A DNA stretch of 44,911 nt from Telmatospirillum sp. (GCA_031291415.1 JARLJB010000003.1:1-44911); one strand, 5' to 3'; shown: positions 35,790 to 43,798, counted from the first letter of the stretch. A program made the numbers and translations. The notes: generated by a model from the letters alone, not told the origin.

Positions 35790-36791
35790 TTACAGCTTTT
35801 CCGCTGCTTCGAAGACTTTGTGGGTGAAGGCTCCTTCCGGCTTCTTGGTGATCACCGGCGCCGATTTGGTCGACAGCAGGATCGACACGGTGCGGTCGAA
35901 GTCGGCCGGATCGAGATAGCCGGTACCTTGTTTCGGTCCGGCCAACAGCTTGGCGACCTCCTGCATCATCGTCGTCTGATGCTCTTTGGTCTGGGCGCCG
36001 GTGGTGTCGTTGGCCAGCACGATGTCGACGGCTTCCGTCTGGTGGGCGCCGGCGTAGTCCCATCCCTTGGCCGTCGCCTTGACGAAGCGGGCCAGCTTTT
36101 CGACGGCCTTGGGATCGGCCAGCGTTTTCTCGGTGGCGTAGAGACCGTCCTCCAGCGTGGCGACGCCCTGTTCCTGGTATTTGAACACGGTCAATTCGCT
36201 GGCCGGCATGCCGGCTTCGATCACCTGCCAATATTCGTTGTAGGTCATCGTTGAGATACAGGCCGCCTGCTTCTGCAGCAGGGGATCGACGTTGAATCCC
36301 TGCTTCAGGACAGTGATGTCCGGGTTCGCCCCGGTGGTGCTGTAGCCCAGTTTGGCCATCCAGGACAGAAACGGATATTCGTTGCCGGAGAACCAGACGC
36401 CCAGGGTATGGCCCTTGAAGTCCTCGGGTTTGGTGATGCCGGAATCCTTGCGGCAGGTCAGCATCATCGCCGATTTCTGGAAGATCTGGGCGATGTTGAC
36501 CAGTGCCACGCCCTTTTCACGGGTCGCCAGCGCCGATGGCAGCCAGTCGACCACCACGTCGGCGCCGCCGCCGGCAATCACCTGCGAGGGGTTGATATCC
36601 GGGCCGCCCGGTTTGATGGTGACGTCGAGGCCGGCGTCCTTGTAGAAGCCCTTCTCCTTGGCGACGTAATAGCCGGCGAACTGGGCTTGCGTGACCCATT
36701 TCAGCTGAAGCGTCAGTTTGTCGGCCGCCGAGGCGGTGGCCGAAAACCCAACGAGGGCGGCAACGAGGGCGATTTTTCCGAAAGCTGTCAT
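35790..36791 (-). CDS. NMT1/THI5-like ABC transporter substrate-binding protein
   Basis: 333-residue periplasmic binding protein. Signal peptide (ALVAALVGFSATASA, cleavage before ADK). The mature start LTLQLKWVTQAQFAGYYVA then KEKGFYKDAGLDVTIKPGG is diagnostic of the NMT1/ThiY-like family, whose members bind pyrimidine-type compounds such as formylaminopyrimidine and related ligands. ADVVVDWLPSALATREKG and SGITKPEDFKGHTLGVW follow. The frame is open far upstream but the ATG at 36791 precedes a proper signal peptide. Last gene of a four-gene importer operon. I infer a pyrimidine ligand from the family and from an operator-like motif shared with the pyrimidine degradation operon. Confidence 0.9.
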   Translation of the reverse strand: MTAFGKIALVAALVGFSATASAADKLTLQLKWVTQAQFAGYYVAKEKGFYKDAGLDVTIKPGGPDINPSQVIAGGGADVVVDWLPSALATREKGVALVNIAQIFQKSAMMLTCRKDSGITKPEDFKGHTLGVWFSGNEYPFLSWMAKLGYSTTGANPDITVLKQGFNVDPLLQKQAACISTMTYNEYWQVIEAGMPASELTVFKYQEQGVATLEDGLYATEKTLADPKAVEKLARFVKATAKGWDYAGAHQTEAVDIVLANDTTGAQTKEHQTTMMQEVAKLLAGPKQGTGYLDPADFDRTVSILLSTKSAPVITKKPEGAFTHKVFEAAEKL

Positions 36792-36815
36792 GCAGTCCTC
36801 TCTTCCCCTGTTAGG

Positions 36816-36859
36816 GCCTGGCACCCGTCCTATCGCCCGCGATAGGACGGGTGCCAGGC
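36816..36859. repeat. Perfect 21-bp-arm hairpin spanning the permease stop codon
   Basis: Arms 36816-36836 and 36839-36859 are exact reverse complements separated by CC; the inner part reads GTCCTATCGC-CC-GCGATAGGAC. It covers the last codons and TAG of the upstream permease gene and ends 25 bases before the binding-protein start codon. A stem here would protect or separate the binding-protein message, as intercistronic hairpins do in other ABC operons. Confidence 0.92.
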
Positions 36860-37939
36860 GGTGACGGCGCGCTCCAGCCAGGAGAGACCGCCGTAGATTG
36901 CCGAACCGGTGATGCCGGCGACGACGATGGTTGCCCAGACGATCGGCAGATTCATGCGGGCGACCTCGGTACTGATGCGAAATCCCATGCCGACCACCGG
37001 GGTGCCGAAAAATTCCGCGACGATGGCGCCGATCAAGGCCAGCGTCGAATTGATCTTGAGGCCGTTGAAGATGAAGGGGAGCGCGTTGGGCAGACGCAGC
37101 ATCACCAGCGTTCGCCAGTAGCCGGCGGCGTAAGAGCGCATGAGGTCGAGCTGGATCGCCTCCGACGTGGCGAGGCCGGCCAGGGTGTTCACCAGCATCG
37201 GAAAGAACGTCATGACGACGACGACGGCGGCTTTCGACGGCCAGTCGAAACCGAACCACATGACCATGATGGGGGCGATGCCAACCACCGGGATGGCGCT
37301 TATCAGATTGCCGAACGGCAACAGGCCGCGGGCCAGGAACGGGGCGCGGTCGGCCAGGATGGCGACGGCGAAGCCAGCGGCGCAGCCCCACAGATAGCCG
37401 CGCAGGACAGCCTTGACGACGGTCTGGATGAAGTCGTCGGTCAGATTGGCGGTCTCGGTCGTCAGGGCGGCGATGATGGCGTCGGGAGGTGGCAACAGCA
37501 CCGCCGGCACCGCGAAACCGCGGATGCCGATTTCCCAGAGATAGACCAGCATGATGCCAAACAGCGCGGGGACCACCAGATGAGGAAGCCGTCCGGGGCA
37601 TTCGGTCAGTCGTTTCATCACATGCCAAAGCAGGGCCAGCAGACCGGCGACGAAGATCCACAAGCCCAGTCCGTCGGACAACGCCACGCCCTGGTCGAGC
37701 AGCGTCGACGGCAGGCAGGCGCCGATCACCACGCCGGGGAGCAGCCAGATCACTTCGGCGATCGGGGCGCGCGGTCGCAGGCGGGCGCAGCATAAGGCCC
37801 CGAGCGCGGCGGTCAGGGCAGCCAGGGCCGGCGGCGATTGCCACCAGGCGATCAGGATGCCGTCGAGGCGTCCGAGCGGCAGGACGAAAGCCGGCAGGAT
37901 CAGCAGAACCAGGGGTGACATCGGGCTGCGTTCGCTCAT
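36830..37939 (-). CDS. ABC transporter permease (long form, extra N-terminal membrane segments)
   Basis: 369-residue inner-membrane permease of the SsuC/TauC/ThiX type. Residues ~1-130 hold extra hydrophobic segments (LVLLILPAFVLPLG, LAALTAALGALCCA, VIWLLPGVVIGACLP, GLWIFVAGLLALLWHVM) not found in standard ~260-residue members. The rest is the normal domain: PPPDAIIAALTTETANL, GCAAGFAVAILADRAPF, IPVVGIAPIMVMWFGFDWPSK and the coupling loop MRSYAAGYWRTLVMLRLPNALPF (EAA motif region). The ATG overlaps the other permease's stop (ATGA at 37936-37939). Its last residues are encoded within a perfect hairpin. Confidence 0.9.
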   Translation of the reverse strand: MSERSPMSPLVLLILPAFVLPLGRLDGILIAWWQSPPALAALTAALGALCCARLRPRAPIAEVIWLLPGVVIGACLPSTLLDQGVALSDGLGLWIFVAGLLALLWHVMKRLTECPGRLPHLVVPALFGIMLVYLWEIGIRGFAVPAVLLPPPDAIIAALTTETANLTDDFIQTVVKAVLRGYLWGCAAGFAVAILADRAPFLARGLLPFGNLISAIPVVGIAPIMVMWFGFDWPSKAAVVVVMTFFPMLVNTLAGLATSEAIQLDLMRSYAAGYWRTLVMLRLPNALPFIFNGLKINSTLALIGAIVAEFFGTPVVGMGFRISTEVARMNLPIVWATIVVAGITGSAIYGGLSWLERAVTAWHPSYRGR

Positions 37940-38814
37940 CGCTTGCTCCCGGCTCGCCCGAGCACCAGACGTTCGCTCAAGCCCGCCAGCCCGACCAGCG
38001 CCAGGCCCAGGAAGGCCGACATCACCAGCGTGCTCCAGATCTGGATGGTCTGGCCGTAGTAGGACCCGCTCAGCAACCGGGCGCCGAGCCCCGCCGTGCC
38101 GCCGGTCGGCAATTCGGCGACGATGGCGCCGATCAGACTGATGGCGATGGCCACCTTGATGCTGGCGAACAGGTAGGGCAGCGACGACGGCAGGCGCAAC
38201 AGCCAGAATACCTGGGCGGTGCTGGCGCTGTAGGTTCGCATCAGGTCCTGCGCCAGTGGATCGGTCGAGCGCAACCCCTTGACCAGCCCGATGGTGATCG
38301 GGAAAAAGCAGAGATACATGCTGATCACCGCTTTCGGAGCCAGGCCGGTGAAGCCCAGGTTGCCGAAGATCACCACCACCATCGGCGCGATGGCGAGAAT
38401 GGGCACCGTTTGCGAGATGATCACCCAGGGCATCAGGCTGGAGTCCAGCGTCTTGACATGGACGATGCCGACGGCGAGCAAAGTGCCGAGCAGCAGTCCA
38501 AGGACGAAGCCCGACAATGCCGAGCTCGCGGTGACGGCGGCGTGATAGGCCAGATTGCGGACGCTGGTCAGCGGATAGGAAAACAGCGACTGGCAAAAAT
38601 CGTTCAGCACCTGATCGGGCGTCGGTAGGACCGGGCGTTTCATCGTCATGGTCCGGACGACCAGATCCTGCGTCGTCCAGGCATTGCCGGTGCGGTTCAA
38701 TGCCTCGATCGATTGCGGCGCGTTGAGCCCGAGGGCGCCGGCGTACCACAGGACCAGGATGACCAGTCCGACGATCAGGATCGGTCCCTTGGCCCGGAGT
38801 CCACTAGTCGTCAT
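37936..38814 (-). CDS. ABC transporter permease
   Basis: 292-residue inner-membrane permease of the same family as its neighbour. One N-terminal helix (ILIVGLVILVLWYAGAL), a ~60-residue periplasmic stretch (LPTPDQVLNDFCQSL), then the standard six-helix core with ISQTVPILAIAPMVVVIFGN and the coupling loop LMRTYSASTAQVFWLLRLPS. Two different permeases in one operon suggest a heterodimer. Start overlaps the ATPase stop by 11 bases. Confidence 0.9.
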   Translation of the reverse strand: MTTSGLRAKGPILIVGLVILVLWYAGALGLNAPQSIEALNRTGNAWTTQDLVVRTMTMKRPVLPTPDQVLNDFCQSLFSYPLTSVRNLAYHAAVTASSALSGFVLGLLLGTLLAVGIVHVKTLDSSLMPWVIISQTVPILAIAPMVVVIFGNLGFTGLAPKAVISMYLCFFPITIGLVKGLRSTDPLAQDLMRTYSASTAQVFWLLRLPSSLPYLFASIKVAIAISLIGAIVAELPTGGTAGLGARLLSGSYYGQTIQIWSTLVMSAFLGLALVGLAGLSERLVLGRAGSKR

Positions 38815-39640
38815 AGCTGTGGCCCTCGGCCAGGCCGTGGCGGACGCGCGCCGCGATATCCTGGAACTGCCGGCTTTCCCGCATTTCGAGGGTCCGTTCG
38901 CGCGGCAGGTCGCAGTCGATGATGTCGAGAATGCGCCCTGGGCGCGGACTCATGACGACGATGCGGGTCGACAGAAAGACCGCCTCGGAGATCGAATGGG
39001 TGACGAAGACGCAGGTCTTGCCGGTCGTCGCCCACAGCTTCGACAGCTGGGAATTCAGGTGATCTCGGGTGATTTCATCGAGCGCGCCGAAGGGTTCGTC
39101 CATCAACAGCAGGCCGGGTTCGAAGGCGAGCGCCCGGGCAATGGAGACCCGCTGCTGCATGCCGCCCGAGAGTTGCCAGGGGAACTTCTTCTCGAAGCCG
39201 GACAGGCCGACCAGCGACAGTTGCACAGTCGCTCGGCGCTGCCGTTCCGCCTTGTCGATGCCCATGATTTCCAACGGCAAGGTGACGTTGCGTTCGACGG
39301 TGCGCCAGGGATAGAGCGCGGGGGCCTGGAACACATAGCCATAGGCCCGCTTGCGTCGCGCCATTTCCGGCTGCAAGCCATTGACGGTGATGTCGCCCGA
39401 GGTCGGTTGTTCAAGATCGGCTATGACCCGCAGCAGGGTCGTCTTGCCGCAGCCCGACGGACCGATCAGCGAGACGAAATCGCCGGCTCTGATCTTGAGG
39501 GTGATGCCGTCGAGTGCCGTGACCGGTTTGTCGGCCGCAGCGAAGACCAGGGACAGGTTGCGGATATCGACGATCGAACGCGGTTCCGCCGCAGTGGTGG
39601 CGGGAGGTTCGGTGACGGGGAGAGCGACGCTTTTGCCCAC
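38804..39640 (-). CDS. ABC transporter ATP-binding protein
   Basis: 278-residue ATPase of the SsuB/TauB/ThiZ type. Walker A GPSGCGKTT, Q-loop VFQAPALYPWRTVERNV, signature LSGGMQQRVSIARAL, Walker B LLLMDEPFGALD, H-loop VFVTHSISEAVFL. I chose a GTG at 39638-39640 because AGGA lies seven bases upstream and the next residues look natural; an ATG at 39697 would add 19 His/Asp-rich residues without a good ribosome site. First gene of the importer operon; operator-like sites lie upstream at 39714-39791. Confidence 0.9.
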   Translation of the reverse strand: MGKSVALPVTEPPATTAAEPRSIVDIRNLSLVFAAADKPVTALDGITLKIRAGDFVSLIGPSGCGKTTLLRVIADLEQPTSGDITVNGLQPEMARRKRAYGYVFQAPALYPWRTVERNVTLPLEIMGIDKAERQRRATVQLSLVGLSGFEKKFPWQLSGGMQQRVSIARALAFEPGLLLMDEPFGALDEITRDHLNSQLSKLWATTGKTCVFVTHSISEAVFLSTRIVVMSPRPGRILDIIDCDLPRERTLEMRESRQFQDIAARVRHGLAEGHSYDD

Positions 39641-39713
39641 GGAATGTCCTCGCACGCGGTGGTGGTCTGATCCGTGATCGTTCCACGCAAGCAGCATGCC
39701 ATTCCAGGAATGC

Positions 39714-39729
39714 GTCTAATTATTTAGAC
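39714..39729. promoter_or_regulatory. Short palindrome upstream of the NMT1-type importer operon
   Basis: GTCTAA-TTAT-TTAGAC is a perfect 6-bp inverted repeat, and ATGC/GCAT-like flanks partly extend it. It lies 74 bases upstream of the GTG start. It could be an operator or part of the AT-rich promoter. Confidence 0.4.
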
Positions 39730-39756
39730 ATCGCATTGAAAAATATTATTAAAAAA

Positions 39757-39791
39757 CTGACCTTCGGGACAGAACCTGATCTTTTGGTCAA
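39757..39791. promoter_or_regulatory. Candidate RutR-type operator pair upstream of the importer operon
   Basis: CTGACCTTCGGGACAG (39757-39772) matches TTGACCTTTCGGACAG upstream of preT at 13 of 16 positions. CTGATCTTTTGGTCAA (39776-39791) matches the RutR box TTGACCA-NN-TGGTCAA at 11 of 14 by hand alignment, with a perfect right half. Both precede the ATPase start on the minus strand by 117-152 bases. Confidence 0.45.
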
Positions 39792-39911
39792 CGCGATAGA
39801 TGATGGGTCGAAGGAAAATGATCAATGCATAGGCATGTCTATTTTGTGTGATTAAATATTAGGCATATGTTGCGGACGGTCGTCGACGCCATGGAAAAGA
39901 GGCCATGGTTG

Positions 39912-40487
39912 TCATCCCTGTGACGGGGAGTGATGGCTTTGCCATTCGCGCGCCAGCATGGCGAACAGATATTCGCTTCCATAGGCCCCTTTGAACCAGA
40001 TGTGCTCGATAAAATGGCCCTCCTGGCGGAACCCCAGGTGGCGGAAAAGACGGGCGGCGGCGAGATTGTCCGCGTCGGTGATGGCGCTGGCCCGATGCTT
40101 GCCGAGCGTCTCGAAGACGTATCCGAGCAGCAGGTTGATCGCCTCTGTCGCAAACCCACGGTGCTGATAGTCGGGTGACAGGTTCACGCCTATTTCCACC
40201 TGGCGTTCGTCATCCTCGCGGAAATGAAGCGCAAGATCGCCAACCGCCGTGTCTGAGGTCCGCTCGGCGATGACGAGTTGAAACCAGGTGCCAGGCGTAT
40301 CCGGCGCGAGAGAGGCCTGCTCGCCGATCATCCTGGTCGTCGTCGCCTCGTCGAACGACGTCCAGAACTGAAAACGGGAGACCTCTGGCAAAGAGCGGTA
40401 ACGACTGAAGGCGGGAGCATCGACCAGCCTGATTCGCCGGACTGTCAATCGATCCGAGTGGAGAGGGGAAAACGTGGCAGTGTTCAA
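39912..40487 (-). CDS. GNAT-family acetyltransferase (RimJ/RimL-like)
   Basis: 191-residue N-acetyltransferase. SDRLTVRRIRLVDAPAFSRY opens the fold. EIGVNLSPDYQHRGFATEAI is the acetyl-CoA-binding motif (Q-x-x-G-x-A form). DADNLAAARLFRHLGFRQEG and FIEHIWFKGAYGSEYLFAML close it, as in the RimJ/RimL branch. I chose a TTG start at 40485-40487 because AGAGGAG lies five bases upstream and the length then fits the family. The frame stays open to 40787, but that part overlaps the methyltransferase gene and carries no domain. Same strand as the methyltransferase, 34 bases after its stop. Confidence 0.85.
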   Translation of the reverse strand: MNTATFSPLHSDRLTVRRIRLVDAPAFSRYRSLPEVSRFQFWTSFDEATTTRMIGEQASLAPDTPGTWFQLVIAERTSDTAVGDLALHFREDDERQVEIGVNLSPDYQHRGFATEAINLLLGYVFETLGKHRASAITDADNLAAARLFRHLGFRQEGHFIEHIWFKGAYGSEYLFAMLAREWQSHHSPSQG

Positions 40488-40521
40488 GAAGTCTCCTCTT
40501 TCTATTACCGGTATTTCTGGT

Positions 40522-41457
40522 CTATTCCATAGATTTCTTATTGGGAACCCGTCCAGCGATAATATAGAAAAGTCCGCCATTGGTCGCATGGTAACAACCG
40601 TTCCTGATGCCGTCGAACATGGCCGCCGTGTCCCTGTTGATATCATCCCAGCCCGCCCGTAGAAGGGCTTCGTCACCGCCGCCGGCCCGAATATTGTCGG
40701 CCATTGTTGGCCAGTCGAAGGGACCCGAGCCTTCCGCCTGCCAGCGTTCGATCGCCGCCAACTGGGCTTGCTGTCCCGGTTCGTCATAGGGCGGAAGGGA
40801 TGGTACGACCTTGTCGGAAAGCCAAACCTCTATGTTCTGCAATCCTGCCTGTTCGAACATACCGGGAAGCAGGTCGCCGATAAACTCGCATCCGAGCCCT
40901 TTCTTCATGCGGCCGATCGCGTAGCGGAGGGCGAGTTCGGCACCGCGCACGATGTCGTCGACCGGTGCCTCCACCGACAGCGAGGACATGCCCATGCGGT
41001 TGAATGTGTTGTTGGGTTCGACGGCAAGGATCAAGCCGCCCGGTTGCGTCACCCGGATCATTTCAGCGATAGCGCCGGCCGGGTTGGCCAGATGCATCAA
41101 TAGGGTCTGGCAGGTGGCCGCCTGGACAGCATTGTCGGAAAGCGGCAGAGCCATCGCGTCGCCCTGCATGAAATTGAACCTTCCGCCCGGCATGAGGCGG
41201 GCAATCCGGTCGACCGCGCCGGCGATGTTGTCCCGATCTCGATCAATACCGATCAGCTCCGCGTCCTTGGCGAGCCGCCGATAAATGAGGGCTGACCAAT
41301 GGCCCAGGCCGCATCCGATGTCGGCAATGCGCCCGATTTCGCCGAGGCGAACGCGCTGGCCGATGAGATCGAGGAAGTCGTCATTCCACCAAAAATCACG
41401 TTCTTCGCCGAAATATTCAGACGAATGGGGGTGGTCGCTTCTCTTTTGGTTGTTCAT
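40522..41457 (-). CDS. Class I SAM-dependent methyltransferase
   Basis: 311-residue methyltransferase. The SAM-binding motif I is IADIGCGLGHWSALIYRRL; the acidic loop is ELIGIDRD. Motifs III-IV include NFMQGDAMALPLSDNAVQAA and MIRVTQPGGLILAVEPNN. A C-terminal ~130-residue part with many aromatic residues probably binds the substrate, which I cannot predict. I start at the ATG at 41457; a TTG at 41505 adds 16 residues without clear support. Confidence 0.88.
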   Translation of the reverse strand: MNNQKRSDHPHSSEYFGEERDFWWNDDFLDLIGQRVRLGEIGRIADIGCGLGHWSALIYRRLAKDAELIGIDRDRDNIAGAVDRIARLMPGGRFNFMQGDAMALPLSDNAVQAATCQTLLMHLANPAGAIAEMIRVTQPGGLILAVEPNNTFNRMGMSSLSVEAPVDDIVRGAELALRYAIGRMKKGLGCEFIGDLLPGMFEQAGLQNIEVWLSDKVVPSLPPYDEPGQQAQLAAIERWQAEGSGPFDWPTMADNIRAGGGDEALLRAGWDDINRDTAAMFDGIRNGCYHATNGGLFYIIAGRVPNKKSME

Positions 41458-41653
41458 TTTCGTAACCCCGGCAATGCATGCAAACTCATCCGCTACGGCG
41501 GACAATGGTAAGGAAGCTGCTTATGGGGGCGGGTCACGAATTCATGATCGCCTGATAGCATGCGATTCTGGTGTTGTCAATTCGAGTGCAACCGCAAGGA
41601 GATTTTCGGTTCTGAGGGGGGCTGCGTCAGCGCATATATCCGTCGCCGTGCCG

Positions 41654-41674
41654 TTGCCTGACACCAACAGGCAA
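41654..41674 (-). terminator. Short hairpin after lpxA
   Basis: TTGCCTG (41654-41660) and CAGGCAA (41668-41674) form a 7-bp stem 32 bases downstream of the lpxA stop on the minus strand. No T-run follows, so termination is uncertain. Confidence 0.3.
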
Positions 41675-41705
41675 ACCGGTACCAGCCCTATCCAACTATC
41701 CCGGG

Positions 41706-42533
41706 TCAGGCGGCGCTTGTTTCCTTTCGCCGCGTGGAAACCAGGCCGCGCTTTGCCCCGCTTACGAACGCGATCAGCACCGCAATGCTATGCAGGTCCG
41801 GAGCGATTTCGGCAACGGCCGATAACCGTGCCGCCAGCGGGTCGTTGGAGAGGAAGAGCCTGCGATAGGCCTTGCGAAGTACAAGAATTTCATCTTCCTG
41901 GACCGCGTGGCGGCGCAATCCGACCTCATTCAGCCCCACCAGTCGGGCGCGATCTCCCTGAACGATGCAATAGGGCGGTACGTCTTGCGCAACCATGGCT
42001 CCACCGGACACGAACGCGTGGGTGCCGATGCGGGAAAACTGGTGGACCGCCGAGAGCCCGGACAAATTCGCGTAGTCCTGCACTTCGATATGGCCAGCCA
42101 GCGTGGCGGCATTGGCCAAGTGGACATGGCTGCCGATCAGGCAGTCGTGTGCGACATGGGAATATGCCATGAAAAGGTTGTCGTCGCCGATCGTCGTGAC
42201 CCCTCCACCGGCTTCTGTTCCCGGCTGCAAGGTCACATATTCGCGGATGATGTTGCGATCGCCCACCGTCAACGTCGTGTCTTCCCCCTGCCACTTCAAA
42301 TCCTGTGGGGCAGCCCCGACGGATGCGAACTGGTAGATCTGATTTTCGTCGCCGATCGTGGTGTGTCCCTCGATGACGACGTGAGACCCAATGCGGTTAT
42401 TGCGCCCGAGGCGGACGTTCGGACCAATGACGGAATATGGTCCGACAGTGGTGCCGTCACCGATCTCAGCACCCGGCTCGACGATCGCGGTCGGGTGAAT
42501 TGAAAAATCAGGAGAGTTCTTTCGGAATGTCAT
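41706..42533 (-). CDS. lpxA: Acyl-ACP--UDP-N-acetylglucosamine O-acyltransferase (additional LpxA)
   Basis: 275-residue left-handed beta-helix acyltransferase, first step of lipid A synthesis in the cytoplasm. Hexapeptide repeats begin IHPTAIVEPGAEIGDGTTVG. VGAAPQDLKWQGEDTTLTVG, REYVTLQPGT and the catalytic His129 in YSHVAHDC are classical LpxA features. LSGLSAVHQFSRIGTHAFVSGG and QDVPPYCIVQGDRARLVGLN then RHAVQEDEILVLRKAYRRLF end the fold. It is not next to lpxD, fabZ or lpxB as in the usual cluster, so it may be a second copy with a different acyl or sugar preference. Confidence 0.92.
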   Translation of the reverse strand: MTFRKNSPDFSIHPTAIVEPGAEIGDGTTVGPYSVIGPNVRLGRNNRIGSHVVIEGHTTIGDENQIYQFASVGAAPQDLKWQGEDTTLTVGDRNIIREYVTLQPGTEAGGGVTTIGDDNLFMAYSHVAHDCLIGSHVHLANAATLAGHIEVQDYANLSGLSAVHQFSRIGTHAFVSGGAMVAQDVPPYCIVQGDRARLVGLNEVGLRRHAVQEDEILVLRKAYRRLFLSNDPLAARLSAVAEIAPDLHSIAVLIAFVSGAKRGLVSTRRKETSAA

Positions 42534-43146
42534 ATTCCCTCAGCATACCATTTATAGTTTATAAAACTTGAGGTTATTACAAGTTTTATTATACGTATTC
42601 CGGCGTAATGAGTAATTATTAACCACCAAGACACCCAATGCTTGCGGCGCAAGGCGCGGTTCATCGAGATCCTTCGACGCGAAGCGTCTTAAATCCTCTT
42701 GGCGCGTTGATGGTTCAAAATCTCTCAAGCCATTGAGGGCGCCGGAAATAAAGGGACAAGCCCTCTCCGTGATCTCCGTGCCTCCGTGGTGATTTTTGAT
42801 CGATGCAAAGGAAATGCGACGCATGGTGGTCTCAAGAGTTGCTGCATAAAGATATGTTGACCACGGAGACACGGAGATCACAGAGGAAGCGTATTGCGCT
42901 TCGCGCGGTGTTCACTGCAAATTTGGTTGCACGGAAACGATCTAAATATCTATGCACACCATACGAAAATTAAGTACGCGCTATATTCTTATGTAAATTG
43001 CGCGCGTGTCAATTCACGTAATATTTTGTAATATTACGTCATTTTGCGAAACATCGAGAATGACTGACAACTTGTCCTGTGTTATTTCGTTGTCTGTCCT
43101 TCTATCCGATGGTCATGGGGCTGAGCCTTTGGACGCAATCGGCATG
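42534..43146. other. 613-base intergenic region with repeats
   Basis: No gene is supported. It is AT-richer than the flanks. It contains a CCACCAAGACACC motif near 42623 and a long inverted repeat of CCACGGAGACACGGAG type at 42762-42885. A minus-strand frame at 42552-42881 exists only because it reads through the repeat (HHGGTEITER). Confidence 0.65.
42762..42885. repeat. Inverted repeat of the CCACGGAG / CTCCGTGG type
   Basis: CCTCTCCGTGATCTCCGTGC plus CTCCGTGGTGA (42761-42791) and TTGACCACGGAGACACGGAG plus ATCACAGAG (42857-42885) are near-complete reverse complements, ~65 bases apart. This is a known style of dispersed bacterial intergenic repeat. Confidence 0.85.
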
Positions 43147-43638
43147 TCATGACTTCAGTTGCGCGAGGACACCCGCGATATCGCCCATGCCCCAGTGTTC
43201 GGCGAACTGATTGTTGCGCACCAGGAAAATGTCGCAGGACGTAAAGCGAAGCCGCCGGCCTGTCGCTGTAACTCCGAAGTAGGTTCCTTGATGCGTGCCT
43301 GTATAGACAAAGCTCGCCGCCACTTTGTCGGCGGATGCGACGGCGGATTCTATCGAGACCTGAAGATCCGGTATGCCCTCGAGCCTTGCCGCGAAGTAGC
43401 CGACCGTGCCTTGCTTCGCTGTCGTCCCGGCAGCGGGGGCCGGCGCGGCGGCGCTTACCTGATGGTTCACGTAATCGTCTGCGAACAGCGCTTCAAAGGC
43501 AGCAAGGTCATGCGCACTCAGTGTCGCGGCGAACCGCTCGACCAGGGGCTGTGTTCCTGCCGTTTCCTGCGCCAGGACAGGAACGGCGGGAGCTATTCCG
43601 GCGAGTGCCGCGCCGGCAAGAAATGTTCTTCGTTCCAT
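43147..43638 (-). CDS. Tat-exported SnoaL-like (NTF2-fold) protein
   Basis: 163-residue protein. The N-terminus [20 protein letters not shown] is a Tat-type signal (RRTFLAG) with cleavage near VLAQE. The rest is an NTF2-fold SnoaL-like domain: [47 protein letters not shown] and the final [20 protein letters not shown]. The pattern is that of ester-cyclase/polyketide-cyclase-like predicted proteins whose substrates are mostly unknown. The ATG at 43638 has GGAGG nearby, which decides it over an ATG at 43656. It stands alone on its strand. Confidence 0.85.
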   Translation of the reverse strand: MERRTFLAGAALAGIAPAVPVLAQETAGTQPLVERFAATLSAHDLAAFEALFADDYVNHQVSAAAPAPAAGTTAKQGTVGYFAARLEGIPDLQVSIESAVASADKVAASFVYTGTHQGTYFGVTATGRRLRFTSCDIFLVRNNQFAEHWGMGDIAGVLAQLKS

Positions 43639-43798
43639 CAAGGTCCTCCGTTTCATATCGCAATATAGTGGACAGGACGATTATGGCTGGCAAACCGGAC
43701 GATTGCATTGCCGGACGGGCTGGCTGTTCCTCGCGCCAGCGACATCACGCTGGCGATCGCGTAAACTCCGACTGGATTGTCAAATGCCAGCGTGTCCC

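Noticed and set aside
36830-38749. 639-codon open frame joining two permease genes, and a similar one at 35790-37844
   Set aside because: The frames are only open by chance through the upstream gene in another phase. Real starts with overlap (ATGA) or a signal peptide lie inside, at 37939 and 36791.
39767-39815. Possible TPP riboswitch on the plus strand: ACCTGATC followed by a GATGGG-like stretch
   Set aside because: It points away from the ABC operon and towards no plus-strand gene. The CTGAGA element and the pairing of the aptamer arms are absent. The ACCTGATC is better explained as part of the operator-like sequence.
41285-42172. 295-codon plus-strand frame opposite lpxA and the methyltransferase
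   Set aside because: It crosses two convincing genes on the other strand and is Arg/Pro/Ser-rich without motifs.
42552-42881. 109-codon minus-strand frame containing HHGGTEITER
   Set aside because: It is a translation of the CCACGGAG-type repeat, a known source of false gene calls.
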